64,000 bases of DNA from Parelaphostrongylus tenuis (lineage: Eukaryota; Nematoda; Chromadorea; Rhabditida; Metastrongylidae), in contig JAHQIW010003833.1 of assembly GCA_019055375.1 (NCBI GenBank), positions 1-64,000 on the forward strand, written 5' to 3'. The notes under the pieces are model-generated. The model saw only the letters and a program-made list of their open reading frames with translations. It had not been told where the DNA came from and searched no databases. The translations under genes and the position numbers were made by a program. The stretch's first letter is position 1; each line of letters opens with the position of its first letter. Below are positions 23,251-32,420 of this stretch, piece after piece.

Positions 23251-24954
23251 TGAGATTCTGAGAAAGAGACGAAAGATATGAAATCTTCATTATGGGGTTC
23301 TCATTTGATAACAATAGATTTCAATCAATTCTGAAAGCATGTACAGACTTAAGTTTCCACCGTTCAAAAACTGACTTTACCGTCAAAAATTGCAAATTTG
23401 AAGATAGTGAGAATAAATTTCACTACAGAGATACTGCCTATTCACGTTAGCTTGCTTAGCACATCGATAGGATATTGTCAAATGTAGCACCCAAATGGTC
23501 CTGGTCTATTGAGAATGTTGCTTGATTCAGAATAGATTGTCTATACAGGCCTTACTTTCAATAGAGAACTTACCGTATTAGAAGTAATTTTCGAGATCAA
23601 CGAGGATTTCTTCCACTGAATTTTGTGAGTGGAAGTGTCGTGATCATTTCAGAGTTGAGATGACACAGTGGAAGATTGAAACCGTGCGCAAACACCAGTT
23701 CGACGCTACTAAAACATCGAACATTGTGAGGTGATCGACATCGAGAGATGGCCATATTCGCTGCTTTAGAATTTTTTCATATGGAAAATGTCATGTCTAA
23801 AGTGCATCTTCGTGCTTACTGATACATCAGTTGCTTCATTCTAAATTATACAGAAACCAGAGTCAACTCGAGAGCAACCTCTAAAACAGTGATCGGCAAT
23901 TTTACGTAAACTAAACCCTGGAAATTGCAGAAAATCAAATCCTTTTAACTGCTGCCAGACACCAATCTCAAAAAACCATATTTGTCGCATGAACAACAAT
24001 AGTCATACTAAAAGCTGTGAAATAATTGCAACCGATATCGATATGATCCGATGTGATCAAAAGTAAATCTGCTTATTCTAGTCATCTTTAAGAGCCATAA
24101 GATTTCATATAAAAACAAATATGAGAAAATGGAGGCAGTACAGTGTTCAGGATGGTAGGAAACTATTGTGAGACATCATCGTTGATCTACCTGTGCACAG
24201 AATTGCCTAAGTTTATGCTGCCATTCATTCATGGTATTCTGTACCAGTTTTGCTCCTCATACATTAGCGAATAAATCTATCCATAACCAGACTACCGTCA
24301 GAAAGGGCAATTAGCAGATATAGTTGCTCTAATTGGTATGAGTCCTTCATCTTTTTCTGCAGCCTATCCATGAATCTCCTTAATAGCCATGTGATTTCTG
24401 GAATCTCTTTTACCTCCAAATATGGACTATAATGTAGGTTCTTTTTGGTGTAAAGTAGATCGAAAACAAGTTTTCTATTTGTATATCCTTGCAATAGGTC
24501 TGAGTTTTGTATTTAGAGGCAAAATATTTAAGCGCACGTGCTTCTAGGAGTCAACATTGATGATTGGGAATGCTTTAAATAGCGATTTCACCTTTAAAAC
24601 TACTCGTATTCAGTTCCATTGCCTCAGTCACTTTTATCTTTAGTGTCATTTCCGTGAGTTCACTCATTCTCAATTTTTATCGAGGTTTACCCTCAGTACA
24701 CATGGAGTTTATAGCAGTGTTTGAATAGAAAATTGTCTGTCAACAAATGGAATTTTGATTACAAAAAGTGCTACTGTATCACAGACTCTTCACAAGTACT
24801 TGAACGTTGGCAACTACTTACTGTTGAGCAAGTCGAAAAAGGCTTGATAAAACAATCAGAAAGCATGGCGTTGAACATATTGGCACGAGTCTCGAATGTG
24901 GCACGATAGGAAAAAAATTAAGGAACCTATAACTTAGCTCAAAGGATAAAGCTC
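23251..24954. other. Intergenic, nothing recognised
   Basis: No gene or repeat recognised. The frame at 24264-24494 (76 codons, minus) has no motif. Confidence 0.4.
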
Positions 24955-25216
24955 GGCTTTGATCAATGATGAGCCATGCATTCGCCTTCAATTTCAGCTT
25001 CGTTCAGAGTGGATGAATGCATGTGTGGCCTTCACAATGACTCTTGGTCGCCCACCAATGTATCAAATCAACGCTCCTGTCCTCCCAGACGGCTGGCTAT
25101 CATTCACCCAGAGATGGAAGGCTTGGTGTGCGATGAGCACGGCATCGAACCATCGACACCGATTGGTTAGCCACGTGTGTGTCGCAGAGCACCTCTGACT
25201 ACTACGCCACACGTGT
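24955..25216 (-). repeat. tRNA-derived SINE, family A
   Basis: On the minus strand a tRNA-like head near 25150-25216 (box A region GTGTGGCGTAGTAG and a degraded box B around ATCGAACCATCGAC) is followed by a body including the complement of GGAAGGCTTGGTGTGCGATG. It ends near the complement of TTTGATCAATGATGAGCC. It aligns with 29664-29941. Confidence 0.75.
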
Positions 25217-26009
25217 TCTTACTTATAATTTCGAATTACCACATTACTCAGAGACATTAATCTATTACGAATGATGAGCGATTGCTTCCTCAAAAGCAAT
25301 ATCGGTGGAGCTGTAATTTTTCCTGTTTCTGGATTCTATCATCGCAAAGTTTCGAATTCAAAATTTTATCAAGAGCGCCTTTTATGAAGAAGTTGAGCTT
25401 GCGTAAAACATCAAACCACATTACATTTTCAGTTGTCACTTGTTTTATTCAGGCTTCTGTCGTATACGAATCACTCACGATGAAGGACCCGATAATAAGT
25501 GGTGTCACACCAGGTGGCCGTTAGGAGGTGAAACGCGGATAAAAAGCGACCTTGTAACTCTCTGAGAACAGTTAAGTAAAGTCCTCTTCAGGTACAGATG
25601 GTGACTTCATCGTGTTGCTGTTATGCCAATATGTTACATGCTTTCTCTTTTTATCCAGGCTTGTTCGTACAGACGTGTGAAGGTGTGGTATAGACTATAC
25701 TAAGATGACTGCAAATAAATGATCTGAAAATACACAGCATATGGTTAGGAAGGGGCTCCAACCAAAAAGTTCTACATGTACTGCAAAGGATACCGGCAAA
25801 GTGTCTTTTTTTCGACTGTTTCCTAGGATATTGCTCAAAACAATATAATCTGATGAGATTTCAAGGTCTTCCATGAGGTCTCTTATGACACTCATACAGT
25901 GCAAGAGACGTGCTTCAGCATTATCTCGCCTGTGGATGTGGTTCACTCAGCTCGGCGAGGAGATATCATCTCAGTGGAGGAACTGAAGTCGAAATCGATC
26001 CATGGCATC
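25217..26009. other. Intergenic; 25695-26009 is a relic of the hammerhead-bearing repeat
   Basis: 25217-25690 holds nothing recognised. From about 25695 the sequence shares blocks with the neighbouring elements: GGATATTGCTCAAAACAATA near 25826 matches a word near 26590, and GTGCAAGAGACGTGCTTCAG near 25899 matches the TGCAA-family motif at 27219-27261. The minus-strand hammerhead core here is too degraded to score. Confidence 0.45.
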
Positions 26010-26087
26010 GGTTGTTTTTCAAACGTCGCAACATTGAAAATGATTTCAAAAAAGAATGTTCAAAGCCTAAGCGAGGTTGGTACGCCA

Positions 26088-26137
26088 GGGCCATACACGC
26101 GTGTTTCTTGGAGTCTCGCCCGCCTCGTCAGTGACCC
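26088..26137 (-). ncRNA. Hammerhead-ribozyme-like motif, GGGTCA family, left arm
   Basis: Read on the minus strand: stem I 5' half GGGTCA, then CTGACGA, a stem II region starting GGCGG with loop GCGAGA and a partly decayed 3' half, then GAAA, then CACGCGTG (self-complementary stem III), T, A (the cleavage-site H base) and the stem I 3' half TGGCCC. Stem I forms 6 pairs including one G-U. The conserved boxes are intact. Stem II is the weak part (ACTCCAA before GAAA). Confidence 0.75.
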
Positions 26138-26358
26138 ACGCCCCACATTAAGCCCTGTACTGTAGCAAGGAGTAAGGTGTATGTGGTCTATGTGGTGTAT
26201 GTGGTGATGGCACAATGTACTCAGCCGATGGATCTCGGCTGGTAGAACAAATTCAGTCCATGGCATCGACTGTGAGATCCATTGACTGAGAAGTAGTGAT
26301 GGCACAATGTACAATGACACTCCCTCCTTGCTACACTACAGGGCTTAATGTGGGGCGT

Positions 26359-26407
26359 GGGTCACTGACGAGGCGGGCGAGACCTACGAAGCACTCGTGT
26401 ATGGCCC
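26359..26407 (+). ncRNA. Hammerhead-ribozyme-like motif, GGGTCA family, right arm
   Basis: GGGTCA (26359-26364) pairs with TGGCCC (26402-26407). CTGACGA is at 26365-26371. Stem II starts GGCGG and closes through CCTAC. The GAAA box reads GAAG and the stem III region GCACTCGTGT is imperfect. It is a mutated partner of the left-arm motif and less likely to be active. Confidence 0.65.
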
Positions 26408-26719
26408 TGGCGTACCAACCTCACTTAGGGATTGAACACTTTTTCTAAAAATTATTTTGAAGTCGAAATATTTATTCTTGTCGCTAGGTGACAAATAACC
26501 TAACTTGCAGTGTTGTACAGTCGATTGCTTGCGGATGGTGAAACGTATTTTGTCATACCTTTCATTTCGACCGTCTTTTAAGATTTCGTTAAAAACAATA
26601 TAATCTGATAACATATCTTTCGTTTCAAGTTTTCTTGAGACCACGCTCAAATTACAATATGCCAAATAATCACTTTTGACGCACGCATGTGACCTGTTAT
26701 AAAGAGTTGACTCAGAGAG

Positions 26720-26761
26720 CCCGATACACGTGTTTCGACCTTGACAATCTCATCAGTCGGG
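26720..26761 (-). ncRNA. Hammerhead-ribozyme-like motif, CCCGA family, best preserved
   Basis: Minus strand: CCCGA (26761-26757) pairs with TCGGG (26724-26720). CTGATGA occupies 26756-26750. Stem II is GATT with GGTC and loop GTCAA (two G-U pairs). GAAA occupies 26736-26733. CACGTG is a self-complementary stem III, followed by T (16.1 position) and A (cleavage-site H base). All conserved core residues of the hammerhead are present. This is the strongest single candidate in the window by sequence. Confidence 0.8.
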
Positions 26762-27062
26762 AGGTACCCTTTCGCCTTTAGCCAGTACTCACGGGGCGCT
26801 CTATCGCCTATACTAAGAGCGACGACGAGCATTTTACATATTGACATATATACCGGCATGTTGAAATTTAAACGTGGTTTTATGAAAGTACTCGAAACGA
26901 AAGATATGATACACTAAAGATACCAGCCAAAAGCAATTGAGTGTACAACACTTTCTGTTCAGTGATAATTTCACTTGGCTTACAGTGTGAAATGTTCGTC
27001 GTCGCCCACTCATAGTACAGGGGAGCACCCCTGGAGGATTGGCTGAAGACGAAAGGATACCA

Positions 27063-27102
27063 CCCGACTGATGCGACCGTCAAGGTTGACACATTTATCG
27101 GG
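27063..27102 (+). ncRNA. Hammerhead-like motif, CCCGA family, degenerate partner
   Basis: Stem I CCCGA with TCGGG is kept and the stem II hairpin GACC/GGTT with loop GTCAA is kept. However, the core reads CTGATGC, and GAAAC is altered to GACAC. It is the mirror copy of 26720-26761 in the opposite arm and probably inactive. Confidence 0.65.
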
Positions 27103-27169
27103 CCCTATAAGTCAGCCCTATATAACAGACCACATGCGTGGCTCAAAAATGATTATCTGGCATATAATA

Positions 27170-27312
27170 TGGTAACATATTTTGAGCCTTTCATGAGGTC
27201 TGTTATGGCACCTACACAGTGCAAGACACATGTTTCTGCATTACAGCCTCGTGAGTTACACGAAGCCTTTCGGTTATGTCAGTTCCACAGGGAGATATCC
27301 CTTATATATACC
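27170..27312 (+). repeat. Relic of hammerhead-bearing repeat, TGCAA family
   Basis: The minus-strand motif at 27219-27261 keeps stem I (GTGTAA with TTGCAC, six pairs with one G-U), a core reading CTCACGA (one change from CTGANGA) and GAAAC followed by an ATGTGT stem III segment. Flanking words (CTTTCGGTTATGTCAGTTCC) match 1960-2235 and 22960-23250. It directly abuts the palindromic element on its left. Confidence 0.6.
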
Positions 27313-28480
27313 GTCAAATATTTATCGACATCCAAGTATTTACACTTGCGGCTAGGTGCCTTCAAATATATCTAGCATTTACGATATGCATAGGTATACA
27401 CAAGCTCAGAGTGATTACCACATGCCAATCACAATAGATAATCAGTCTATATTTCTCAAAAAAGTTCTCAGCATGTCGGCTTCGAGTATCACAATGAGAT
27501 ATGCTGACATCATATTAGCTGGAAGGTTTTGCTTAAGCGCTGTCTTTGTTGCCCCAAAATTCTGGATGTGATGTGGTCAGCTATCGTTTTCTTCGCACAG
27601 ATTTTCATGATTTGCGGAAAAGAGAGGAGACCGTAAAGTTAAAAAAAGGTAGTCCAAATTCACCTTAAAATGTGATTTATTCAGATCTTCAATTAGCATT
27701 TGGGAAAACGTTGAAGACAGCATCAAGGGATATATGTCGACTCATTAAACATCATTATGGTAGTGCCATTAACGCAGAGTCAGAAAGTTATACAGCGACA
27801 CCAGAAAACGTGCTAATTCACCAATTAGAAGCAATAGTCAGCTTACTTTTGAACTTGCAAAGCCTTATATAAAATAGCAGTATCAGATGGCCTTGAGGAG
27901 AGAGGAGTAACAATAATGGTTGAGGGTGCAAAGGGGAGGGGGAGTAATTTGCAAAGCTGACCGAAGCTTTGCCAACTACAAGATGTAGTATTCCGACGCT
28001 CAGAAAAGTTTTGATTCACAGAAATGCAATAACAAAATAATCCGCGATCAGTACTGAAGTCTGTCAAAAGCCACGTCCTCTCGGTCCTATATGAAATCAA
28101 AGAGGACTAGTCTGTCGTTTAACCGACTTTTCTTCCCAGATTATACGGATTACTTTGCCGATGGCAAATCGATTAACACCTGGTTGGAGCAGAGCGTAAT
28201 AACTGAAGTATCTTTCAACTTTTCTCATTCACAATAAGTGGGATGGTCAAGGAATTGTAACCTTTTATTTCTACTTTATCAACTCTATTCTACGCCTTCA
28301 CAGTGTTTGAATTGTTGCTAAGTAGGGTGTTAACCAGAATCGACAATCATGAAATCGGCATGAGTAGATAGCATTTCTTCGGACATTATAGTATCACTGG
28401 ATTGTTTTGTTTTTTTTTCAGACTTTTATAAATCGACTCAAACAGGGAGTTTCAGTGAAGGAATCACATTGAATTGGTAG
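27313..28480. other. Intergenic, nothing recognised
   Basis: AT-rich, no gene or repeat recognised. Confidence 0.4.
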
Positions 28481-28483
28481 CAG

Positions 28484-29059
28484 ATGTCCGCCAGCTACAT
28501 TAGGTTCGCCTTGTTTATAATAACGTCTTTACAACAAAGAGCCTTAGCCACACCTCAGCAGAATGGATGTCTTCCAATGAGAAGTGAGCGAGTGGCTTGG
28601 GATGCTATCAACATTGAGGATGCAGTGAAAACGATAAGGATGCGCAATTTAGCCCAGATTTTTGGCTCCATCTTTCTTCCACATTTAACTTTTGTTCCTG
28701 AAATTTGATCGCTACTCAAAGCAGGATTAAAGATCATTCACTCCGCGTTATCAAATGCGCAATCGAAGGGATAGAGCTGAAGTATTTCGTATTACGCGCG
28801 TGAGAGAAATAAGCCGATGCTTACACCTATGTCAGCGATTAACGATTAAAGACCAGAGTCTATGTTGCGCATGGCAATTATCAAAACTCATATGTGCCAG
28901 ACATGTGATGCGTGTGAACAACAACCAAAGAACAATAAGATCGTCAGTTATAGGATTCCTCGGAATGTCAAACGCTCGAGACGGAAAACTCCCGACCCAA
29001 TGATCAAAATTATTCGTAAAGATACTCGAAAGAAAGTCCCGTGCTCACGCATTCCCTAG
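28484..29059 (+). CDS. Possible small secreted protein, unrecognised (tentative)
   Basis: I do not recognise a family. The frame 28484-28708 opens with a signal-peptide-like start (MSASYIRFALFIITSLQQRA, then LATPQQNGC), and a run of T and TTCAG lies just upstream near 28420. Two further open stretches follow: 28755-29003, and 28862-29059, which is cysteine-containing (HMCQTCDACEQQ) with a basic tail ending in a stop at 29059. These could be exons of one secreted protein, but no splice phases were proven and the frames could be chance. The strand and start are taken from the signal-like sequence only. Confidence 0.22.
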
Positions 29060-29663
29060 AGTAAACGGAGCTTCATGTGATTCTCTGCGACGATTGGGAA
29101 CAACACTTTAATGGCGCTCGCTCAAACGATCAACAAGCGAGAAACAGGCGCAGATGACAGCGATTCACGCGTTGAATTCTACGCTGGCTCTTGTTATTCT
29201 AGCTGGCATTAACTTCCGGTATAAACAAGAACTTTATGTCGATATAAATATCCCTCCATTATATTTTCGTCAAAGAGAAATTTCACTATCAAACGTTTTT
29301 TAGACGAAATCCACAACAAGCTCTCAGCTAAGAGTTAAGGCTTGGTTGCTAATTTCACTTCGGTCGTAAAGATTACTTGTCTTTCAAACATGATTTTGCT
29401 CGTTTTCATTTTGAATTTATTTTCGCTTCTTTAGTTAAAAATATTTATCATTACTGCTGCAGTCTATTGCTTTTCTATTGTTTATTACCACTTATTCGCC
29501 GATTCCCGCCTGAGGTCGAGTTTTTGCTCACCACTCAATTCTCTTAGGTATATAGAAAAGATCATAACAATGCGAAATGCATTTGAATACCAGTAATACC
29601 ACCTATTTTTATTACTTCTGTTAGTATTAGTACTAGTATAATTCTATACAAAGACAAAAGATG
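29060..29663. other. Intergenic, nothing recognised
   Basis: AT-rich, nothing recognised. Confidence 0.4.
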
Positions 29664-29941
29664 AAGCTCTTGGCGTTGATCAACCCCTGAGGGATGCGCC
29701 ATGCATTGGTCTTTAACGTTTAACTTCGTTTGAGGTGATTTGATGCATATGTGGCCTTTACAAGGCCTCTCGCTGAACCGAGTCAGTGCTGCTTATGCTC
29801 CCAAAGAAGTCTGACACTAGTCTGGTACCAACAGCGACCCCGGAGGGATGGATGGCTTGGTGAGCCATGAGCGCGAGGTCGAACCATCGACCTCGTGTGC
29901 GACGCAGAAAACCTCTAACCACTGCGCCACATGCGCTCTAT
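29664..29941 (-). repeat. tRNA-derived SINE, family A, best copy
   Basis: On the minus strand it starts GAGCGCATGTGGCGCAGTGG with a good box A (TGGCGCAGTGG, then TTAGAGG) and a box B (GATGGTTCGACCTCG) at the tRNA-like spacing. The body continues through the complement of GATGGCTTGGTGAGCCATGA and ends near the complement of GTTGATCAACCCC. This layout is a classic tRNA-headed SINE. Other copies: 7950-8222, 15670-15912, 24955-25216, 37841-37996, 43985-44100, 49243-49451. Confidence 0.85.
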
Positions 29942-32334
29942 AATTTTATATATACTTTAATAATGGTATTTCTATTCTTTTGTTTCCTTGGATGACCATA
30001 GACTTTAGAATGCGGCATGTTGTATTGAAATGACTAATGCAAAAGTCAAACTCAACAAAACTTCATAGTACAGCTTGCTCATTTCATAGGAACATTTTCC
30101 GTTCATGTTTTCTTCTATACCTTTGGCATGAAGTTTATTAATGATAAGTCTTCTTATTATAAACTATGCGCGTCTGCTTGATTTATTCTTTGCTCTTAAA
30201 GTGAAAACAATTCCTACCTACACCGTGACTAAGTAGTATCTCACCTAATTGTATTATGAAATCGTTCTTTGATTCCTGTTGAAGTTGTCAGTGGAAATTC
30301 TGATGAAACCTATCTGCGTCTACACATTGCTTTGTGTTCTGTCATTGCCTATGTAAAAACCATGATATCACTGTTCTATATTGAGAAAGACTAGGAGGAG
30401 CTGAAGAAATGATTTCTTACTTTCTACAGCATAAACTAAAGTCAAACCAGTACGACTATGGATCCTTTTTTGACCTTTTCACACTAATCACTCGGACGCA
30501 GTGTTCGACGGCGAATTTCGGTTGATTGATGCCTAGCAACTGATAAACTTCAAAATTCACTTCAGCTCAAAGCATTCAGCTCATCGTCTGATTATTGCAA
30601 CGTTTGAGAAAAAATGCAAAAATATCGCCTGAAAACGTATCGATGTCTTGACCAAAGTTGGAAGTTTAGAAAAGAGTACCACAGGAAGATCGAATTCTTG
30701 AAAAAATTGCTGTTTTTTTTCTTGACAAATGGTGGAATTGTTGATGCATCGACGAACCAATGTTTGCACCGACTAGATAGCATTGTTATTCGTTTGATCA
30801 GGAAAGGGGAATGACCGACTATGGGAACCGGCAAAGGTATAAAGTTCCTAGTCAGAGCACGACCATGCTGTAACTCCCAAGACCGACTTTCAATTAATCT
30901 CGGCTCATTGAGTATTTTACCGCTTTTCTTTAGCAGCAAAACGCGTAGTTGTTATTACACAATATGTTTACCGCAGTTGCCATTTCGACTAAATTCCCAC
31001 ACTTCCTACACTTCCGATCCACACTGAATACAGGAATAGAACCATTTGTAATTATTTGACATCAAAGGTGTTCCTCATCGATCAAAGTTTCTTCTTTTTT
31101 GGCTAGGTGCAACTAGATTTCCATGTGATTCATAGGAGAATTATCCGAATTTCATTGGTTTATTGAAACGAAAATATCCTCGTCAAATATTGAAATAACT
31201 CAATCATTCAGACTTTTAATTGTTGTTTGTTGTTTGTTTTGAATTGTTTTATAGCTTTTTCACTTTACATTAGAAAATGAGCCTTCCCTTAACATTGGCT
31301 TAAACGATCAATGAAATTGTGCTCTAGCAAAGAGCTTATTAAACAGCTTTATTCGAAACCTTTCGACGTCTTCGTACACGAAATATAGAGTATGGAAAAT
31401 AGAATGGAACGACATTTAATCGAATTTTTAAGTTCATAGCATCTTGTTGATGGGCGAGGAATGGAATAATCCAAAAGTGCCTTGATAAGTAACATATGAA
31501 GAATTTTATATTGTTGGCAGTGGACATGAGAACAGTTTTTGCTGTTTCTATTGACACTCGGCAGTGACAGGCGACACTGGAATTGATCGTGTTTAGTTTT
31601 AGATATCATGAAAGCCTTCTTTCGAAATATTTTATTCTAAATAAGGTGTAGTTTCTGACCGTTTGATAATATACGTAGAAAATACCTCGAAGAGTGAAAA
31701 TTCATCCACAACAGCATTCATTTTCAGGTTTTCGAATTGCCGCATCTGAATGGAAAACGTTCCCAGCTTTGCTTTTTTTTTACATTTTTACGCTAGTTAT
31801 CCACCTATTGACTTCCGAAGTTTTTGTTTTTGAGTTTCTTTAGCAAGAGCTTCTTATTTCCTCCCAGAAATATCTAGTAGTTGACACTAGCTGGAAGATG
31901 GTGGGAAACGACGCATCTCCTGTTATGCAGTGGCACTTGTTTACTCAGAGGTTTCCTTGTGAAGAAATTGAATTTCTTCTCACTTTGAGCTTAACGAGCT
32001 GCCGAATGACCACGTGCTTTCTGTGTTCTTTTAGGTTTTTTCGCTTACATTGTATTACTTAGTCATATTTAATAAGTGATGATCGGTGGAATCGTTTACA
32101 TACCGATGCGTTCTCACCACGCATCACGCCCAATTGAAACTCATGCTTCGAGCATGTTCAGTCTACTTGCTAGCTCAATTTTCCGGCTTTTACTCTCCAA
32201 CCCTACGAGACAGTGACTAGTTATTCTTTGAGAGAATAGCGTTGATTTTCACAATAGATTTTCATTGATGCTATAGGTTATTCACCACGTTATATGAATA
32301 TTTAAGAATGTAAGAAAATAAGATGTATGCCAAC
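29942..32334. other. Intergenic, nothing recognised
   Basis: AT-rich. The frame at 30592-30939 (115 codons, minus) has no recognisable domain and overlapping frames exist on the other strand. Confidence 0.4.
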
Positions 32335-32420
32335 TTTTATACGTCGCGCCGATTGAACCCGCATTATACTCTTTCCGGAGGCTGAGTTGCTCTAACTGGG
32401 CCAAATGCCGATACGCATTC
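32335..32420 (-). repeat. tRNA-derived SINE, family C fragment
   Basis: The complement of GATTGAACCCGCATTATACT is a box-B-like GGGTTCAATC, followed by the complement of CTCTTTCCGGAGGCTGAG as in the copies at 11436 and 39326. Box A is degraded. Confidence 0.55.

Larger units (their letters stand above)
26010..26470. repeat. Palindromic element with hammerhead motif in each arm (GGGTCA family)
   Basis: The two halves are reverse complements. GGTTGGTACGCCAGGGCCAT near 26076 pairs with its complement at 26401-26424. The CCCACGCCCCACATTAAGCC arm near 26134 pairs with GGCTTAATGTGGGGCGTGGG near 26342. The outer part (about 26020-26075 with 26425-26470) is also complementary. The centre (26170-26320) holds GTGTATGTGG-type short repeats and GTGATGGCACAATGTAC twice. 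One hammerhead-like motif lies on each strand. The single-arm relative at 46045-46335 shares all blocks. No coding capacity. Confidence 0.85.
26490..27168. repeat. Palindromic element with hammerhead motif in each arm (CCCGA family)
   Basis: Left arm blocks GACGCACGCATGTGACCTGT (near 26678), GAGCCCGATACACG and GAGCGACGACGAGCATTTTA (near 26817) reappear as reverse complements on the right: TGTTCGTCGTCGCCCACTC near 26993, TCGGGCCCTATAAG near 27098 and AACAGACCACATGCGTGGC near 27123. The centre holds a TTGAGTGTACAACACTTTCT block (about 26937) shared with the other hammerhead-bearing repeats. 26490-26640 repeats this interior block in the other orientation, so it may be an older fused copy. Confidence 0.8.

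Noticed and set aside
30592..30939. 115-codon minus frame
   Set aside because: Overlapped by open frames on both strands and no recognisable motif.
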